A DNA stretch of 64,000 bases from Thermomonospora echinospora (GCF_900108175.1 NZ_FNVO01000020.1:1-64000); one strand, 5' to 3'. Positions 26,690-37,659 are shown, counted from the first letter of the stretch. Numbers and translations: made by a program. Notes: generated from the sequence alone by a model not told the origin.

Positions 26690-27474
26690 TGCAGGGCATC
26701 GCCGACTACGACTTCGTCCGGTCGCTGGGGCAGGGCAACCATGGGGAGTTCTTCCTCGCCCACCGTCCCGACCGGCTGCCGGTGGAGGCCGAGTACGTCA
26801 CCGTCAAGGTGGTCGGCGGGACGGGCGAGGACGCCTTCCGCCGCGCCACCCGGGAGCTGAAGGCGTTCGCCGCGGTGCGCTCGCCGCACCTGGTGACGCT
26901 GTACGACGCCGGGCAGCAGGCGGGGATCTTCTACTACTCGATGGAGTACCTGCCCGGCGGGTCGCTGGCCTCCCCGGCCGGGCCCCGTGAGCGCGCCGAC
27001 TACTACCGGGCGCTGGCATGCGCGGCCCGCGCCGCCCAGGCCCTGCACGACTCGGGCATCGTGCACCGCGACATCAACCCCTCCAACATCCTGCTCACCG
27101 AGGACGGCGGCAAGCTCGCCGACCTGGGGCTGGCGCAGGTGCTGGCCCCCGGGGTCACCATCACCGGGATGGGGGCGCTGCCGTCGGTGGAGTACACCGA
27201 CCCCGCCTCGCTGCGGGGCGAGCCGACCACCACCGCGGTGGACCTGTGGTCGCTGGGCGCCACCCTGCACTGGTTCGCCGCCGGCACCGGGATCTACGGG
27301 GGGCTGCCGGTGCACGATCCGCTGCTGACCCTGCGCAAGGTGCTCAGCAGCCCGCCGAAGGTGTCGGAGGATCTGCCGCCGAAGATCGCCGACCTGGTCC
27401 GCTCCTGCCTGGGCGACCCGAGCACCCGCCCCACCGCCGGGCAGCTCGCCGACCAGTTGGACACGCTCGTCTAG
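26689..27474 (+). CDS. soluble Ser/Thr protein kinase
   Basis: A 261-residue Hanks-type kinase domain with no transmembrane or sensor part. The Gly loop is GQGNHG (15-20), the ATP-anchoring Lys is K40 (YVTVK), the catalytic loop is HRDINPSN (D128), and the metal-binding motif is DLG (145-147) in place of DFG. The activation-segment APE is replaced by TDP, and WSLGATL is conserved. All catalytic residues are present, so it should be active. It ends the operon and is the obvious candidate to phosphorylate the FHA protein or antiporter tail encoded upstream. Partner assignment is inference. Confidence 0.92.
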   Translation: MQGIADYDFVRSLGQGNHGEFFLAHRPDRLPVEAEYVTVKVVGGTGEDAFRRATRELKAFAAVRSPHLVTLYDAGQQAGIFYYSMEYLPGGSLASPAGPRERADYYRALACAARAAQALHDSGIVHRDINPSNILLTEDGGKLADLGLAQVLAPGVTITGMGALPSVEYTDPASLRGEPTTTAVDLWSLGATLHWFAAGTGIYGGLPVHDPLLTLRKVLSSPPKVSEDLPPKIADLVRSCLGDPSTRPTAGQLADQLDTLV

Positions 27475-27728
27475 ACGCCGCGTGAACACTTCGGTCACCG
27501 GCGTTTCCCGCGGTACGCCGGGGCAGCGGTGCACGTCGACGCCGGACGGCGCCCTCCAGGGCGGCGGGCCGTGCGCGGGCGGGCCGGCCTCCCCCCTGTG
27601 TCGGCGGCCGCCTATGATCGCGTTTCGATGATCGGATGGCCGGCGGGCGGGGTCCGTGACACCGTGGGTGGTGTGGAACGAGCCGGTCTCCGGTTCGGGG
27701 CATCCCCAGTTCGGCGACGGAAGGCGAC

Positions 27729-28229
27729 ATGATCGACGGAACGTCCGTACCCGGCACCGGCGAGCTCGGCCTGCTGCTCGGTTTTCTCAACGCCCAGCGC
27801 TCCGCCGTCGCCGCCAAGTGTGACGGGCTCGGCGAGGAGACCGCCCACCGCCCGCTGCTGCCGACCTCTCCCCTGATGACCGTCGCCGGGCTCGTCAGCC
27901 ATCTGCGGTGGGTGGAGCAGTCCTGGTTCGAGCACATCCTGCTGGGCGAGCCGGAACTCGGCCCGTGGACCGACGAGGACCCCGACCGGGAGTTCCGGGT
28001 CGACGGCGTGCCGCTCCCCCGGCTGCTGGCGGACTATCGACGGCAGTGCGCGCGCTCCGACGAGATCGTCACCTCGGTCGGCCTGGACGCGGCGGCGGCG
28101 GTCGAACGTCACGGCGCCCACCCGACGGCGCGCTGGATCGTCCTGCACATGATCGAGGAGACCGCCCGCCACGCCGGCCACCTCGACATCGTCCGCGAGC
28201 TTCTCGACGGCCGCACCGGTTATCCGTAA
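27729..28229 (+). CDS. DinB family protein (DUF664)
   Basis: 166 residues, DinB/YfiT-like four-helix bundle. Metal-binding His are visible in SHLRWVEQSWFEH and HMIEETARHAGHLD. This family includes bacillithiol/mycothiol-dependent transferases and many uncharacterised proteins; the role here is unknown. The ATG follows GGCGAC without a strong ribosome-binding site. It stands alone between the kinase operon and the polyamine genes. Confidence 0.85.
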   Translation: MIDGTSVPGTGELGLLLGFLNAQRSAVAAKCDGLGEETAHRPLLPTSPLMTVAGLVSHLRWVEQSWFEHILLGEPELGPWTDEDPDREFRVDGVPLPRLLADYRRQCARSDEIVTSVGLDAAAAVERHGAHPTARWIVLHMIEETARHAGHLDIVRELLDGRTGYP

Positions 28230-28433
28230 GTCCCGCAGACCGTCCCCGTTCCACCGACCGGCGTACACCAGCGCGCCACACTGGTCGTCCATGAGGCTTG
28301 CCGGTTATCCGTGTTCTGGCGGCCAGTGGGTTCGACGCGTCGCTCGCGTCGTGCCGGTCGTCCGTGAGATCCATGAGCCGCACGACGCGAGGTGCCGTGG
28401 GCTTGCCGGGCCGGGGTGCCTCCGGGCCGGGTG

Positions 28434-29828
28434 TCAGGAGTCGAAGCCCAGGCCGAAGCGGTCGAGGGTGCGCAGCCACAGGTCGCGGCGGCCCTCGTTG
28501 CGGTCGGCGCGGGCGATGGACCAGCGGGTCATCTGGATCGCCCCGTACCGCAGCGGCTCCGGCGGAAACGGGATCGGCTTGCTGCGGACCATCCGCAGGC
28601 GTGTCCGCTCGGTCCGGCTCCCCGAGAGCAGGTCGAGCATCACCGCCGCGCCGAACCGGGTGGCCCCCACGCCCAGGCCGGTGTAACCGGCGGCATAGGC
28701 CAGCCGCCCTTGGTAGGCCGTCCCGTAGAACGCGCAGAAGCGGCTGCACGTGTCGATGACGCCGCCCCAGGCGTGTGTGAAGCGGAGCCCTTCGAGTTGG
28801 GGGAACGTCTGGAAGAAGTGCCGCGCGAGCTTGACGAAGGTGGCCGGGCGCTGTTCGAGTTCGGTGCGCAGCTCGTTGCCGTAGTGGTAGATGGCGTCGT
28901 AGCCGCCCCACAGGATCCGGTTGTCGGCGGTCAGCCGGTAGTAGTGGAACTGGTTGGCGCTGTCTCCGATGCCCTGCCGGTTGCGCCAGCCGATGGAGGC
29001 GAGCTGGGCGTCGGTGAGCGGCTCGGTCATGAGCGCGTAGTCGTACACCGGGACCAGGTAGTGCTTGAGGCGCTTGAGGAGCGGCGGGAAGACGCCCGTG
29101 CCCAGCGCGACCCGCGCGGCCGACACCGACCCGTAGGACGTGCCAAGCCGCAGCCGGCCCCCCTGATCGGTGAGGGAACGGACGGGCGTGCGCTCGTAGA
29201 CGCGCACGCCCAGGGAACGGCAGGCGTCGGCCAGGCCCCAAGCCAGCTTGGCCGGGTGCACCATCGCGGTGCCGCCGGTGTCCCACAGGCCGCCCACGTA
29301 GGTGGGCGAGTCCACCTCGGCGCGGACCTGCCCGGCGTCCAGGAGCACGGGGTCGTGTCCCAGCCGACGGGCGGCCTCGGCCGCCTCGATCAGGTCGTCG
29401 AGCTGCCACGGCTCGGTGGCCACGTCCAGCTCGCCGGTGCGCTCGAACTCGGCGTCGATGCCGTACCGGGCCAGTGTCCGTTCGATGCCGTCGAGGTTGT
29501 CGCGGCCAAGGCGTTCGAGCGTGGCCAGCTCGTCCGGCCATCGCTCCAGCCCGTTGCCCAGGCCATGGGTGAGGCTGGCCGAGCAGAACCCGCCGTTGCG
29601 GCCGGAGGCCGCGCCGCCCACCCGGTCGGCCTCCAGGACGACTACGTCCAGCGCCGGGTCGCGTTCTTTGGCCAGCAGCGCGGTCCACAGCCCGGTGTAG
29701 CCGCCGCCGACCACCGCCAGGTCGCAGGTGACCGGCCCGACCAGGGCGGGCGCGGGCTCCGGCCGGGCGGGGTCGGTCAGCCAGTACGGGACCGGCTCCG
29801 CCTCGGCCAGTGCCTTCAGGACGTTCAC
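28434..29828 (-). CDS. FAD-dependent amine oxidoreductase (PuuB/DAO-like)
   Basis: 464 residues of the D-amino-acid-oxidase-type flavoprotein family, like gamma-glutamylputrescine oxidase. The FAD motif VVGGGYTGLWTALLAK lies at about 40-55, followed by ASGRNGGFCSAS, a family hallmark, and a C-terminal YTGLGVGATRFGAAVM. It begins with GTG 29828, only 11 bp after potC, so it is the last gene of the transporter operon. It probably oxidises the imported polyamine or a derivative to an aldehyde, which the aldehyde dehydrogenase upstream would use. The exact substrate is not deducible. Confidence 0.85.
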   Translation of the reverse strand: MNVLKALAEAEPVPYWLTDPARPEPAPALVGPVTCDLAVVGGGYTGLWTALLAKERDPALDVVVLEADRVGGAASGRNGGFCSASLTHGLGNGLERWPDELATLERLGRDNLDGIERTLARYGIDAEFERTGELDVATEPWQLDDLIEAAEAARRLGHDPVLLDAGQVRAEVDSPTYVGGLWDTGGTAMVHPAKLAWGLADACRSLGVRVYERTPVRSLTDQGGRLRLGTSYGSVSAARVALGTGVFPPLLKRLKHYLVPVYDYALMTEPLTDAQLASIGWRNRQGIGDSANQFHYYRLTADNRILWGGYDAIYHYGNELRTELEQRPATFVKLARHFFQTFPQLEGLRFTHAWGGVIDTCSRFCAFYGTAYQGRLAYAAGYTGLGVGATRFGAAVMLDLLSGSRTERTRLRMVRSKPIPFPPEPLRYGAIQMTRWSIARADRNEGRRDLWLRTLDRFGLGFDS

Positions 29829-29838
29829 CGCGCGTCCC

Positions 29839-30675
29839 TCACCCGCGCCGGGCGCGGCGCCGGGAGGCGACCATGTTGAGCACCGCGATCAGTACCCCGG
29901 CCGCGAACAGCAGCGTGCCCATCACGTTGACCTGCGGCGGGGTGCCGGTCCGGGTAGAGCCCCACACCCACAGCGGGAACGTCACCGTCGAGCCGCTGGT
30001 GAAGTTGGTGATGATGAAGTCGTCGATGGACAGCGCGAAGGCCAGCAGCGCCCCCGAGATCACCCCGGGCATGATCAGCGGCAGTGTGACCAGCCGGAAC
30101 GTGGTCCACGGGCCGGCGCCCAGGTCCCGGGCGGCCTCCTCGATCGACGGGTCCAGGCCCACCGCGCGGGCCCGCACCGTCATCGCCACGAACGCGATCG
30201 AGAACATCACGTGCGACACCAGGATGGTGGCGTACCCGCGCGGGGTGTTCAGCGTGACGAACATCGACAGCAGCGAGGCGCCCATCACCAGCTCCGGGCT
30301 GGAGATCGCGGCGAACAACACCAGGTTCGACACACCCTTGCCGCGGAAGGAGTAGCGGCCCAGCGCCAGTCCCACCAGCGTGCCCAGCACCGTGGTGATC
30401 ACCGTGCTGGCCAGCGCGATGGTGATCGAGTTGATCAGCGCGGTGGTCAGGTCCTCCCGGTCGAACAGCTGGGCGTACCACTTGAGGGTGAAGCCCTCCC
30501 ATTCGAAGTTGAACTTGCTGGAGGTGTCGTTGAACCCGAACAGGATCATCACGGCGATCGGCAGCACCAGCCACGCGATCACCGCCCAGGTGTAGATCCG
30601 CAGCCCGAGGCCCTTGCGCGGGACGCGGCGCCGCGCGGGCGCCTTGGCGGCGGCGGGAGCAGTGGTCGTGGTCAT
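29839..30675 (-). CDS. potC: polyamine ABC transporter permease PotC
   Basis: 278 residues, six membrane helices, with the permease EAA loop [26 protein letters not shown] (about 165-190) that contacts the ATPase. It has the length of PotC. The ATG at 30675 overlaps the potB stop (ATGA). The longer upstream frame is a shadow of potB. Confidence 0.92.
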   Translation of the reverse strand: MTTTTAPAAAKAPARRRVPRKGLGLRIYTWAVIAWLVLPIAVMILFGFNDTSSKFNFEWEGFTLKWYAQLFDREDLTTALINSITIALASTVITTVLGTLVGLALGRYSFRGKGVSNLVLFAAISSPELVMGASLLSMFVTLNTPRGYATILVSHVMFSIAFVAMTVRARAVGLDPSIEEAARDLGAGPWTTFRLVTLPLIMPGVISGALLAFALSIDDFIITNFTSGSTVTFPLWVWGSTRTGTPPQVNVMGTLLFAAGVLIAVLNMVASRRRARRG

Positions 30676-31526
30676 CGGCCCGCCGCCTCCAGCACGTCCT
30701 TGGTGCCCAACACCCGCGCGTACAGGAAGATCCCGACCAGCAGGATCGCCATCAGCGTGAACGACAGCGCCGAGGCCGTCGGGTAGTTGCTGTTGTTGAA
30801 GTACTCGGTCTGGATCACGTTGCCGATCATCGTGTTCTGCGGCCCGCCCAGGATCGCGGCGTTGACGTAGTCGGCCGAGATCGGCACGAACGTCATGATC
30901 ACGCCGGCGAACACCCCGGGCAGCGACAGCGGCAGCACCACCCGGACGAACGCCTGCACCCGCCCGGCGTACAGGTCCTTCGCCGCCTCGATCACCCGGT
31001 AGTCGATCCGCTCCAGCGCCACGTAGATCGGCAGCACCATGAACGGCAGGAAGTTGTAGGCCAGCCCGGCGATCACCGCGAACGAGGTCTGCAGCACGTG
31101 GAAGCCCTCGGGCAGCAGCCCCCAGCCCTTCAGCGTGCCGAGCACGATCCCGTTGTCGGCCAGCACGAACTTCCACGACACCGTGCGCAGGATGAACGAG
31201 ACGAAGAACGGCAACAGCAGCAGGAACAGGTAGGTGGACTTGCGGTCCCCGGCGTGGAAGGCGATCCAGTACGCCACCGGGTAGGCGATGACGATGCAGG
31301 CGACCGTGCCCAGCAGCCCGTACCACAGCGACCGGACGACCTTGTCACCGTAGGTACTCAGCCCCTCGGTGTAGTTCTGCCAGTGGAAGGTCTGCTGGAA
31401 CCCGTCCACCAGGTTGCCCTGCTGCAGCGACAGCGAGGCCATCATGATCAGCGGGACCGCGAAGAACACCACCAGCCACAGCCCGGCCGGCAGGATCATC
31501 AGGTAGGGGGTGAGCCTGCGGCGCAT
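30672..31526 (-). CDS. potB: polyamine ABC transporter permease PotB
   Basis: 284 residues, six membrane helices, beginning MRRRLTPYLMILPAGLWLVV. The EAA loop IEAAKDLYAGRVQAFVRVVL is present. It starts directly after the potD stop with no gap and is coupled to potC. It forms the membrane channel of the transporter with PotC. Confidence 0.92.
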   Translation of the reverse strand: MRRRLTPYLMILPAGLWLVVFFAVPLIMMASLSLQQGNLVDGFQQTFHWQNYTEGLSTYGDKVVRSLWYGLLGTVACIVIAYPVAYWIAFHAGDRKSTYLFLLLLPFFVSFILRTVSWKFVLADNGIVLGTLKGWGLLPEGFHVLQTSFAVIAGLAYNFLPFMVLPIYVALERIDYRVIEAAKDLYAGRVQAFVRVVLPLSLPGVFAGVIMTFVPISADYVNAAILGGPQNTMIGNVIQTEYFNNSNYPTASALSFTLMAILLVGIFLYARVLGTKDVLEAAGR

Positions 31527-32773
31527 CTACGACCCCTGCGAGATGGGGTTGAAGACCTTCTGGTACTCGCTCTCCTCGTCCTGGGTGAGGGTCCGGTAGC
31601 GGCGCAGCCTGGCCATGTCCTGCTGGGTCGGGAAGACCAGGGAGCTTGCGGCCAGCCGCTCCAGCTCGGCCTTCTCCGCGCCCTTGGCCTGCGCCGCGTC
31701 CTGCTTGATGATCTCCTGGGCGGCCGGGACCGGGGTGATGTAGTTGATGTACTCGGTCAGCGTGGCGTTGGCCCGCGGGTCGTACAGCCAGTCCATCAGC
31801 GTGAGCGCGTCGACCGGGTTGGCGGCGGTCTTGGGGATGCACATGTTGTCGGTCCAGATCGTGCCGCCCTCCTGGGGCACCACGAACTTCACGTCGTCCA
31901 GGCCGAGGCTGTAGACGTCGCCCGACCAGGCCATGGTGATCCACACGTCGCCCTTGGAGATGGCGTCGGCGTAGTCCTGGGTGTAGTACTTGCGCACCAG
32001 GCTCCGCTGCTCGCGCAGCTTGTCGGCGGCCTTCTGCCAGTCGGCCGGGGTGGACTTCTCCGGGTCCACACCGACCGCGAACATCCCGAAGTTGCCCAGC
32101 TCCTGGCTGTCGGCCATCATGCCGATCTTGCCCTTGTACTGGGAGTCCCACAGGGCGGAGATGCTGGTGATCTCCTCCTTGACGTACTTGGTGTTGTACG
32201 CGATCCCGGTGACGCCCGAGGTGTAGGGGATGGTGAAGGCGTTGCCCGGGTCATAGGAGGGGTTCTTGTAGCTCGGCCCGGCGTTCTTGGCGAAGTTGGG
32301 CAGCTTGGAATGGTCGAGCGGGGCCAGGTAGCCGAGCTGGCGGGCCTTCTCCAGCTGGATACCGTTGGACATCACCATCAGGTCGAAGTCGATCGACTGC
32401 CCGGCGCGCAGCGGGGCCTCGATCTTGCCGAACCACTCGGCGTTCTCCTGAATGACCTCCTTGTAGTCCACCTTGATGCCGGTGGCCTGGGTGAACGCCT
32501 TGATGGTGGCGCGGTCCTCCTCCATGTAACCGGGCCAGTTCGCCCAGTTGAGGGTGCCGTTCTTGGCCTTGCCGGCCCAGAACTTCTGCACGTCGGACTG
32601 GCTGACCTTGTCCTTGCCGCCCTGGCCCTGCACGCCGCAGGCCGCCAGCGCCAGCCCGGCGCCGGCCGCGCCGAACAGCCGCAGGACGTCGCGGCGGCCG
32701 GTCAGCGGGCCCCGCATGCGGGGCTGGATGAGGCCGCGCAGGAAGGCGGGGTCGCCGGGATGCGGGTGACGGC

Positions 32774-32777
<4 letters not shown>
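31527..32777 (-). CDS. potD: polyamine-binding lipoprotein PotD
   Basis: A 416-residue solute-binding protein for spermidine/putrescine. The N terminus combines a twin-arginine motif (GRRDVLRLFG) with a lipobox ending ALAACG, so it is probably exported by Tat and anchored as a lipoprotein. The mature part has the PotD/F fold landmarks LNWANWPGYMEED, VDYKEVIQENAEWF and TLMDWLYDPRANA. The ATG at 32777 overlaps the potA stop (ATGA). It captures substrate outside the membrane for PotABC. Confidence 0.92.
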
Positions 32778-33931
<1,154 letters not shown>

Positions 33932-34080
33932 TGGCGGGGGTTTCCTTCGCGTGGTTCCTGTAACCGGTGGGGCCGGGGGCCGGGGGCCGGTCCCGGGGCG
34001 GACGGCCGGACGACCGAGGCGCGGCTCCGGTCGTCCGGCCGTCCGTTCGAGGAACGGGAGTCGGCCCCCGCGACGACGGG

Positions 34081-35532
34081 TCAGTCGCCGATGTAGTGCA
34101 TGACGTGCTTGATCCGGGTGTAGTCCTCAAAGCCGTACATCGACAGGTCCTTGCCGTAGCCGGAGTGCTTGAAGCCGCCGTGCGGCATCTCCGACACGAA
34201 CGGGATGTGGGTGTTGACCCAGACCGCGCCGAAGTCCAGCCGTCGGGTCATCCGCATGGCGCGGCCGTGGTCCTTGGTCCACACGCTGGCCGACAGGCCG
34301 TACTTGACGCCATTGGCCCAGGCGACGGCCTGGTCCTCGGCGGAGAAGGTCTGCACCGTGATGACCGGGCCGAAGATCTCGTTCTGCACCATCTCGTCGT
34401 CCTGCCGCAGCCCGCTGACCACGGTGGGGGCGAAGAAGTAGCCGCCGTCGTAGCCCTCACCGGTGATCCGGGAGCCGCCGGCGGTCACCTCGGCGTGGCC
34501 GGGCGCACGGTCCAGGAAGCCCTGCACGCGGGCCAGTTGGCCGGCGTTGTTGACCGGGCCGAAGTAGGCGTCCTCCATGCTGGGCGCGCCGACCTTGGTG
34601 TTCTTGGCCTGCTCGGTGAGGGCGGCGGTGAAGTCACTCGCCAGCCGCTCGCTGACCAGCACGCGGGTGGCGGCGGTGCAGTCCTGCCCAGCGTTGAAGT
34701 AGCCGGCGCCCGCGATGCCCTCGGCGGCCTTCTCCACGTCGGCGTCGTCGAAGACCACCACCGGGGCCTTGCCGCCCAGCTCCAGGTGCACCTTCTTGAG
34801 GTCCTTGGCGGCGGAGGCGGCCACCTCCATGCCGGCCCGGACGCTGCCGGTGATCGACACCATCTGCGGGATCGGGTGCTCGACCAGCCGGCGGCCGCTG
34901 TCGCGGTCGCCGCACACCACGTTGAACACGCCCGGCGGCAGGAACTCGGCGGCGATCTCGGCCAGCAGCAGGGTGGACACCGGGGTGGTGTCGGACGGCT
35001 TGAGGACCACGGTGTTGCCCGCGGCCAGCGCCGGGGCGAACTTCCACACCGCCATCATCATCGGGTAGTTCCAGGGCGCCACCTGGGCGACCACGCCGAT
35101 CGGCTCGCGGCGGATGGTGGAGGTGTGGTCCTCCATGTACTCGCCGGATGAGCGGCCCTCCAGCACCCGGGCCGCACCGGCGAAGAACCGGATGTTGTCG
35201 ACCATCGGCGGGATCTCCTCCTCCGCCGTCAGGCCGATGGGCTTGCCGGTGTTGCGGCACTCCGCCTCGATGAGCTCCTCGGCGCGGGCCTCGATGGCGT
35301 CGGCCATCTTCAGCAGGGCCAGGCTGCGGTCCTTGGGGGTGGCGTCACGCCAGCCGGGGAAGGCCTCGGCGGCGGCCTGCACGGCGGCGTCGATGTCCTC
35401 GGCCCCCGACAGCGGCGCCTCGGCGTAGGCCTGGCCGGTGCTGGGGTCGATCACCTCCGAGGTACGGCCGTCCTTGGCGTCGACGTATTCTCCACCTACG
35501 AAGTTCCGCAGTCGTGTCCTGTCGCTGGTCAA
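34081..35532 (-). CDS. aldehyde dehydrogenase (gamma-aminobutyraldehyde/betaine-aldehyde type)
   Basis: 483 residues. The catalytic Cys lies in NAGQDCTAATRV and the general-base Glu in LELGGKAPVVV, with the NAD motif SITGSVRAG. The closest groups by eye are 4-aminobutyraldehyde and betaine-aldehyde dehydrogenases. Next to the polyamine transporter and amine oxidase, it probably oxidises the aminoaldehyde from putrescine toward GABA. The best start is TTG 35532, with GGAGG 6 nt upstream; no ATG or GTG fits the family start, and the frame continues upstream without homology. It lies 149 bp upstream of potA on the same strand. Confidence 0.9.
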   Translation of the reverse strand: MTSDRTRLRNFVGGEYVDAKDGRTSEVIDPSTGQAYAEAPLSGAEDIDAAVQAAAEAFPGWRDATPKDRSLALLKMADAIEARAEELIEAECRNTGKPIGLTAEEEIPPMVDNIRFFAGAARVLEGRSSGEYMEDHTSTIRREPIGVVAQVAPWNYPMMMAVWKFAPALAAGNTVVLKPSDTTPVSTLLLAEIAAEFLPPGVFNVVCGDRDSGRRLVEHPIPQMVSITGSVRAGMEVAASAAKDLKKVHLELGGKAPVVVFDDADVEKAAEGIAGAGYFNAGQDCTAATRVLVSERLASDFTAALTEQAKNTKVGAPSMEDAYFGPVNNAGQLARVQGFLDRAPGHAEVTAGGSRITGEGYDGGYFFAPTVVSGLRQDDEMVQNEIFGPVITVQTFSAEDQAVAWANGVKYGLSASVWTKDHGRAMRMTRRLDFGAVWVNTHIPFVSEMPHGGFKHSGYGKDLSMYGFEDYTRIKHVMHYIGD

Positions 35533-35649
35533 CTTCGACCTCCGTCTTCCGGCCCCTGCCGTGACCTGGGGCGTTTGCTCGCGGCGCGTGTCCGGATTGC
35601 CCTGCGTCGCACCGACCTTGGCAGAGGATAGCCCCGCCTGACAAGTGAT

Positions 35650-35679
35650 TCCGTTGTTACGATCGAGTTTCGCAACGGA
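35650..35679. promoter_or_regulatory. inverted repeat, candidate Lrp-type operator
   Basis: TCCGTTG-N16-CAACGGA is a perfect 7-bp inverted repeat in the divergent intergenic region between the aldehyde dehydrogenase and the Lrp-type regulator. It lies just upstream of the regulator's promoter. Spacing of about two helical turns suits an Lrp/AsnC dimer pair. Confidence 0.5.
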
Positions 35680-35684
35680 TTCGT

Positions 35685-35712
35685 TTGACAATAACCCTGC
35701 AACTGGCATGAT
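35685..35712 (+). promoter_or_regulatory. promoter of the Lrp-type regulator
   Basis: A perfect TTGACA (35685-35690) is followed by a 16-bp spacer and CATGAT (35707-35712). This is the clearest sigma-A-type promoter for a protein-coding gene in this window. It reads toward the regulator at 35812. Confidence 0.6.
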
Positions 35713-35811
35713 GTCGCAGCGTTCAGGGGTGGCGATCCCGTTCGGTGAGGCCCGCCCTACCCTTGTCCCGGCGGCCTGGAGGCAGGCGGCGATGCGAACG
35801 AGGAGAGCCCG

Positions 35812-36309
35812 ATGACGGACGTCCCCCCGCTGCGGCAGCGACCGGCCGCTTCCCCGTCCCGGGGGGTGCACCTGGACGAGATCTCCAAGCGCATCATCGA
35901 GCAGCTGCAGGCCGACGGCCGCCGCTCCTACGCCGCCATCGGCAAGGCGGTCGGCCTGTCGGAGGCCGCCGTCCGGCAGCGGGTGCAAAAGCTCCTGGAC
36001 ACCGGCGTCATGCAGATCGTCGGCGTCACCGACCCGCTGATGCTGGGCTTCTCCCGGCAGATGATGATCGGCATCAAGTGCGAGGGCGACCTGGAGAAGG
36101 TCGCCGACGAACTGGCCGCCGTCGAGGAGATCGACTATGTCGTGATCACCGCCGGCTCCTACGACATCCTGGTCGAACTGGTCTGCGAGAGCGACGAGCG
36201 CCTGCTGGAACTGCTCGGCCGTATCCGCGGCGTGCCCGGCGTCCTGACCACCGAGAGCTTCGTCTACCTCAAACTCCGCAAGCAGACGTACTCCTGGGGC
36301 ACCCGCTGA
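35812..36309 (+). CDS. Lrp/AsnC family transcriptional regulator
   Basis: 165 residues. An N-terminal winged helix (about 22-70: LDEISKRIIEQLQADGRRSY, IGKAVGLSEAAVRQRVQKL) and a C-terminal RAM/ligand domain (about 80-155: DYVVITAGSYDILVEL, VLTTESFVYLKL). It is divergent from the aldehyde dehydrogenase/pot operon. The position, the promoter and the inverted repeat suggest it controls polyamine import and oxidation and perhaps itself. The ligand is not deducible. Related genes occur beside gamma-aminobutyraldehyde dehydrogenases in other actinomycetes. Confidence 0.92.
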   Translation: MTDVPPLRQRPAASPSRGVHLDEISKRIIEQLQADGRRSYAAIGKAVGLSEAAVRQRVQKLLDTGVMQIVGVTDPLMLGFSRQMMIGIKCEGDLEKVADELAAVEEIDYVVITAGSYDILVELVCESDERLLELLGRIRGVPGVLTTESFVYLKLRKQTYSWGTR

Positions 36310-36331
36310 CCCCGGCCTCCGTGGCAGGCGG

Positions 36332-36787
36332 CTAGAGCGACGGCTCGGCCGGGTCCCGCAGGGCCTCCCGCAGACGGGCCGCGAAACCGGCCGCCTCCTC
36401 CTCGGAGGCGTACTTGGTGCGCGGCCAGAAGAAGCCCCGCAGCCCGTCCTTGCGGTTGCGGGGCACCACGTGGACGTGCAGGTGCGGCACGCTCTGGCTG
36501 ATCCGGTTGTTGAGGGCCACGAACGACCCGGCCGCCCCGAGCCCGGTCTCCATCACGGTCGCCAGCCGTCTGGCGTACCCGAACAGCGGCCCGACCAGTT
36601 CCGGAGGAAGGTCCGGCAGCGTCTCGTAGTGCTCCTTCGGGACGAGCAGCGTGTGCCCCTTGTACAGCGGCCGCGCGTCCAGGAACGCCATCGCGTCCTC
36701 GGTCTCCATCACCAGGTGCGCCGGGCGGGTCCCCTTGATGATCTCGCAGAAGACACAGGCCCCACCGGAGTCGCTCTTGCTCGGCAT
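36332..36787 (-). CDS. HIT family protein
   Basis: 151 residues with the histidine-triad motif HLHVHVV and an N-terminal CVFCEIIKG segment typical of HIT hydrolases of the Hint/HinT branch (nucleoside phosphoramidases). An extra ~35-residue C-terminal tail follows the triad. It is cytosolic and was not placed in any pathway. Its stop lies 22 bp from that of the convergent Lrp gene. Confidence 0.93.
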   Translation of the reverse strand: MPSKSDSGGACVFCEIIKGTRPAHLVMETEDAMAFLDARPLYKGHTLLVPKEHYETLPDLPPELVGPLFGYARRLATVMETGLGAAGSFVALNNRISQSVPHLHVHVVPRNRKDGLRGFFWPRTKYASEEEAAGFAARLREALRDPAEPSL

Positions 36788-36846
36788 CCCGCCGTCCCCT
36801 CGGGCTAACGTCGGCCTTACACATTGATCGCTACCTTGCGTACCCT

Positions 36847-37659
36847 ATGCGGCTCGAACGCGTCGCCTTCCGTTACCGCCGGAGGTCCCCCTGGGTGCTC
36901 CGGGACGTCTCCCTCTCCCTTCCCCCGGGCCAGGTCACTGAGGTCACCGGTCACAACGGTGCGGGCAAGTCCACCCTTCTGCGGCTGCTCGCCGGGCTGC
37001 GCGCACCCCGCCGCGGCACCATCGCCGGCCGTCCCGCGCACGTCGGCTACGCCCCCGAGCGCTTTCCCACCGGCCAACCGTTCACAGTGCGCACCTATCT
37101 GGAGCACATGGCCGCTGTCCGCGGTCTGCCCGCCGCCGACGACTGGACTGGCCGCCTCAATCTCGACCGTCTGAGGGACGTCCGGCTCCCCGAGTTGTCC
37201 AAGGGCAGCGCCCAGAAGCTCGGGCTGGCCCAGGCGTTCGCCGCCCATCCCGGCCTGCTCATCCTGGATGAGCCGTTCGCCGGCCTCGACTCCGCCACGC
37301 GCGACGCACTGCCCGCCCTCATCGCCGAGCTCGCCGCCGAAGGCTCCACCGTGGTGGTCAGCGACCACCAGCACTGCCTCGACGACCTGCCCGCCCTGCA
37401 CCGCCTCCACGTCGCCAACGGCACCGTCACCCCGGCCACGGCCCCCGTACATGCAGGCCCGCACCGTGACACCGCCGATCCGCACGAAGCGCCGGCCCCT
37501 GCCTCCTGGACCGTCCTCGAAGTGGCCGTGCCGAGCACCGAGGCCGAGGCCCTCGCCAACGAACTACGCGCCCAAGGCCACATCGTCCGCCACCGCGAGC
37601 GCTCCGAACCCCCGTCTGCCCCGGCACGACCGCACGACCGCATGGACACGTCCAAGTGA
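36847..37659 (+). CDS. ABC transporter ATP-binding protein
   Basis: 270 residues. Walker A GHNGAGKST, ABC signature LSKGSAQKL (variant of LSGGQ), Walker B LLILDEPFAGLD and H-loop SDHQH are all present. After the ABC domain (about 1-200) is a ~70-residue charged tail with no known motif. It resembles ATPases of small drug or peptide exporters. The likely membrane partner is the gene at 37946, separated by 286 bp that contain a dispersed repeat. It is divergent from the HIT gene (59 bp between starts). Confidence 0.9.
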   Translation: MRLERVAFRYRRRSPWVLRDVSLSLPPGQVTEVTGHNGAGKSTLLRLLAGLRAPRRGTIAGRPAHVGYAPERFPTGQPFTVRTYLEHMAAVRGLPAADDWTGRLNLDRLRDVRLPELSKGSAQKLGLAQAFAAHPGLLILDEPFAGLDSATRDALPALIAELAAEGSTVVVSDHQHCLDDLPALHRLHVANGTVTPATAPVHAGPHRDTADPHEAPAPASWTVLEVAVPSTEAEALANELRAQGHIVRHRERSEPPSAPARPHDRMDTSK

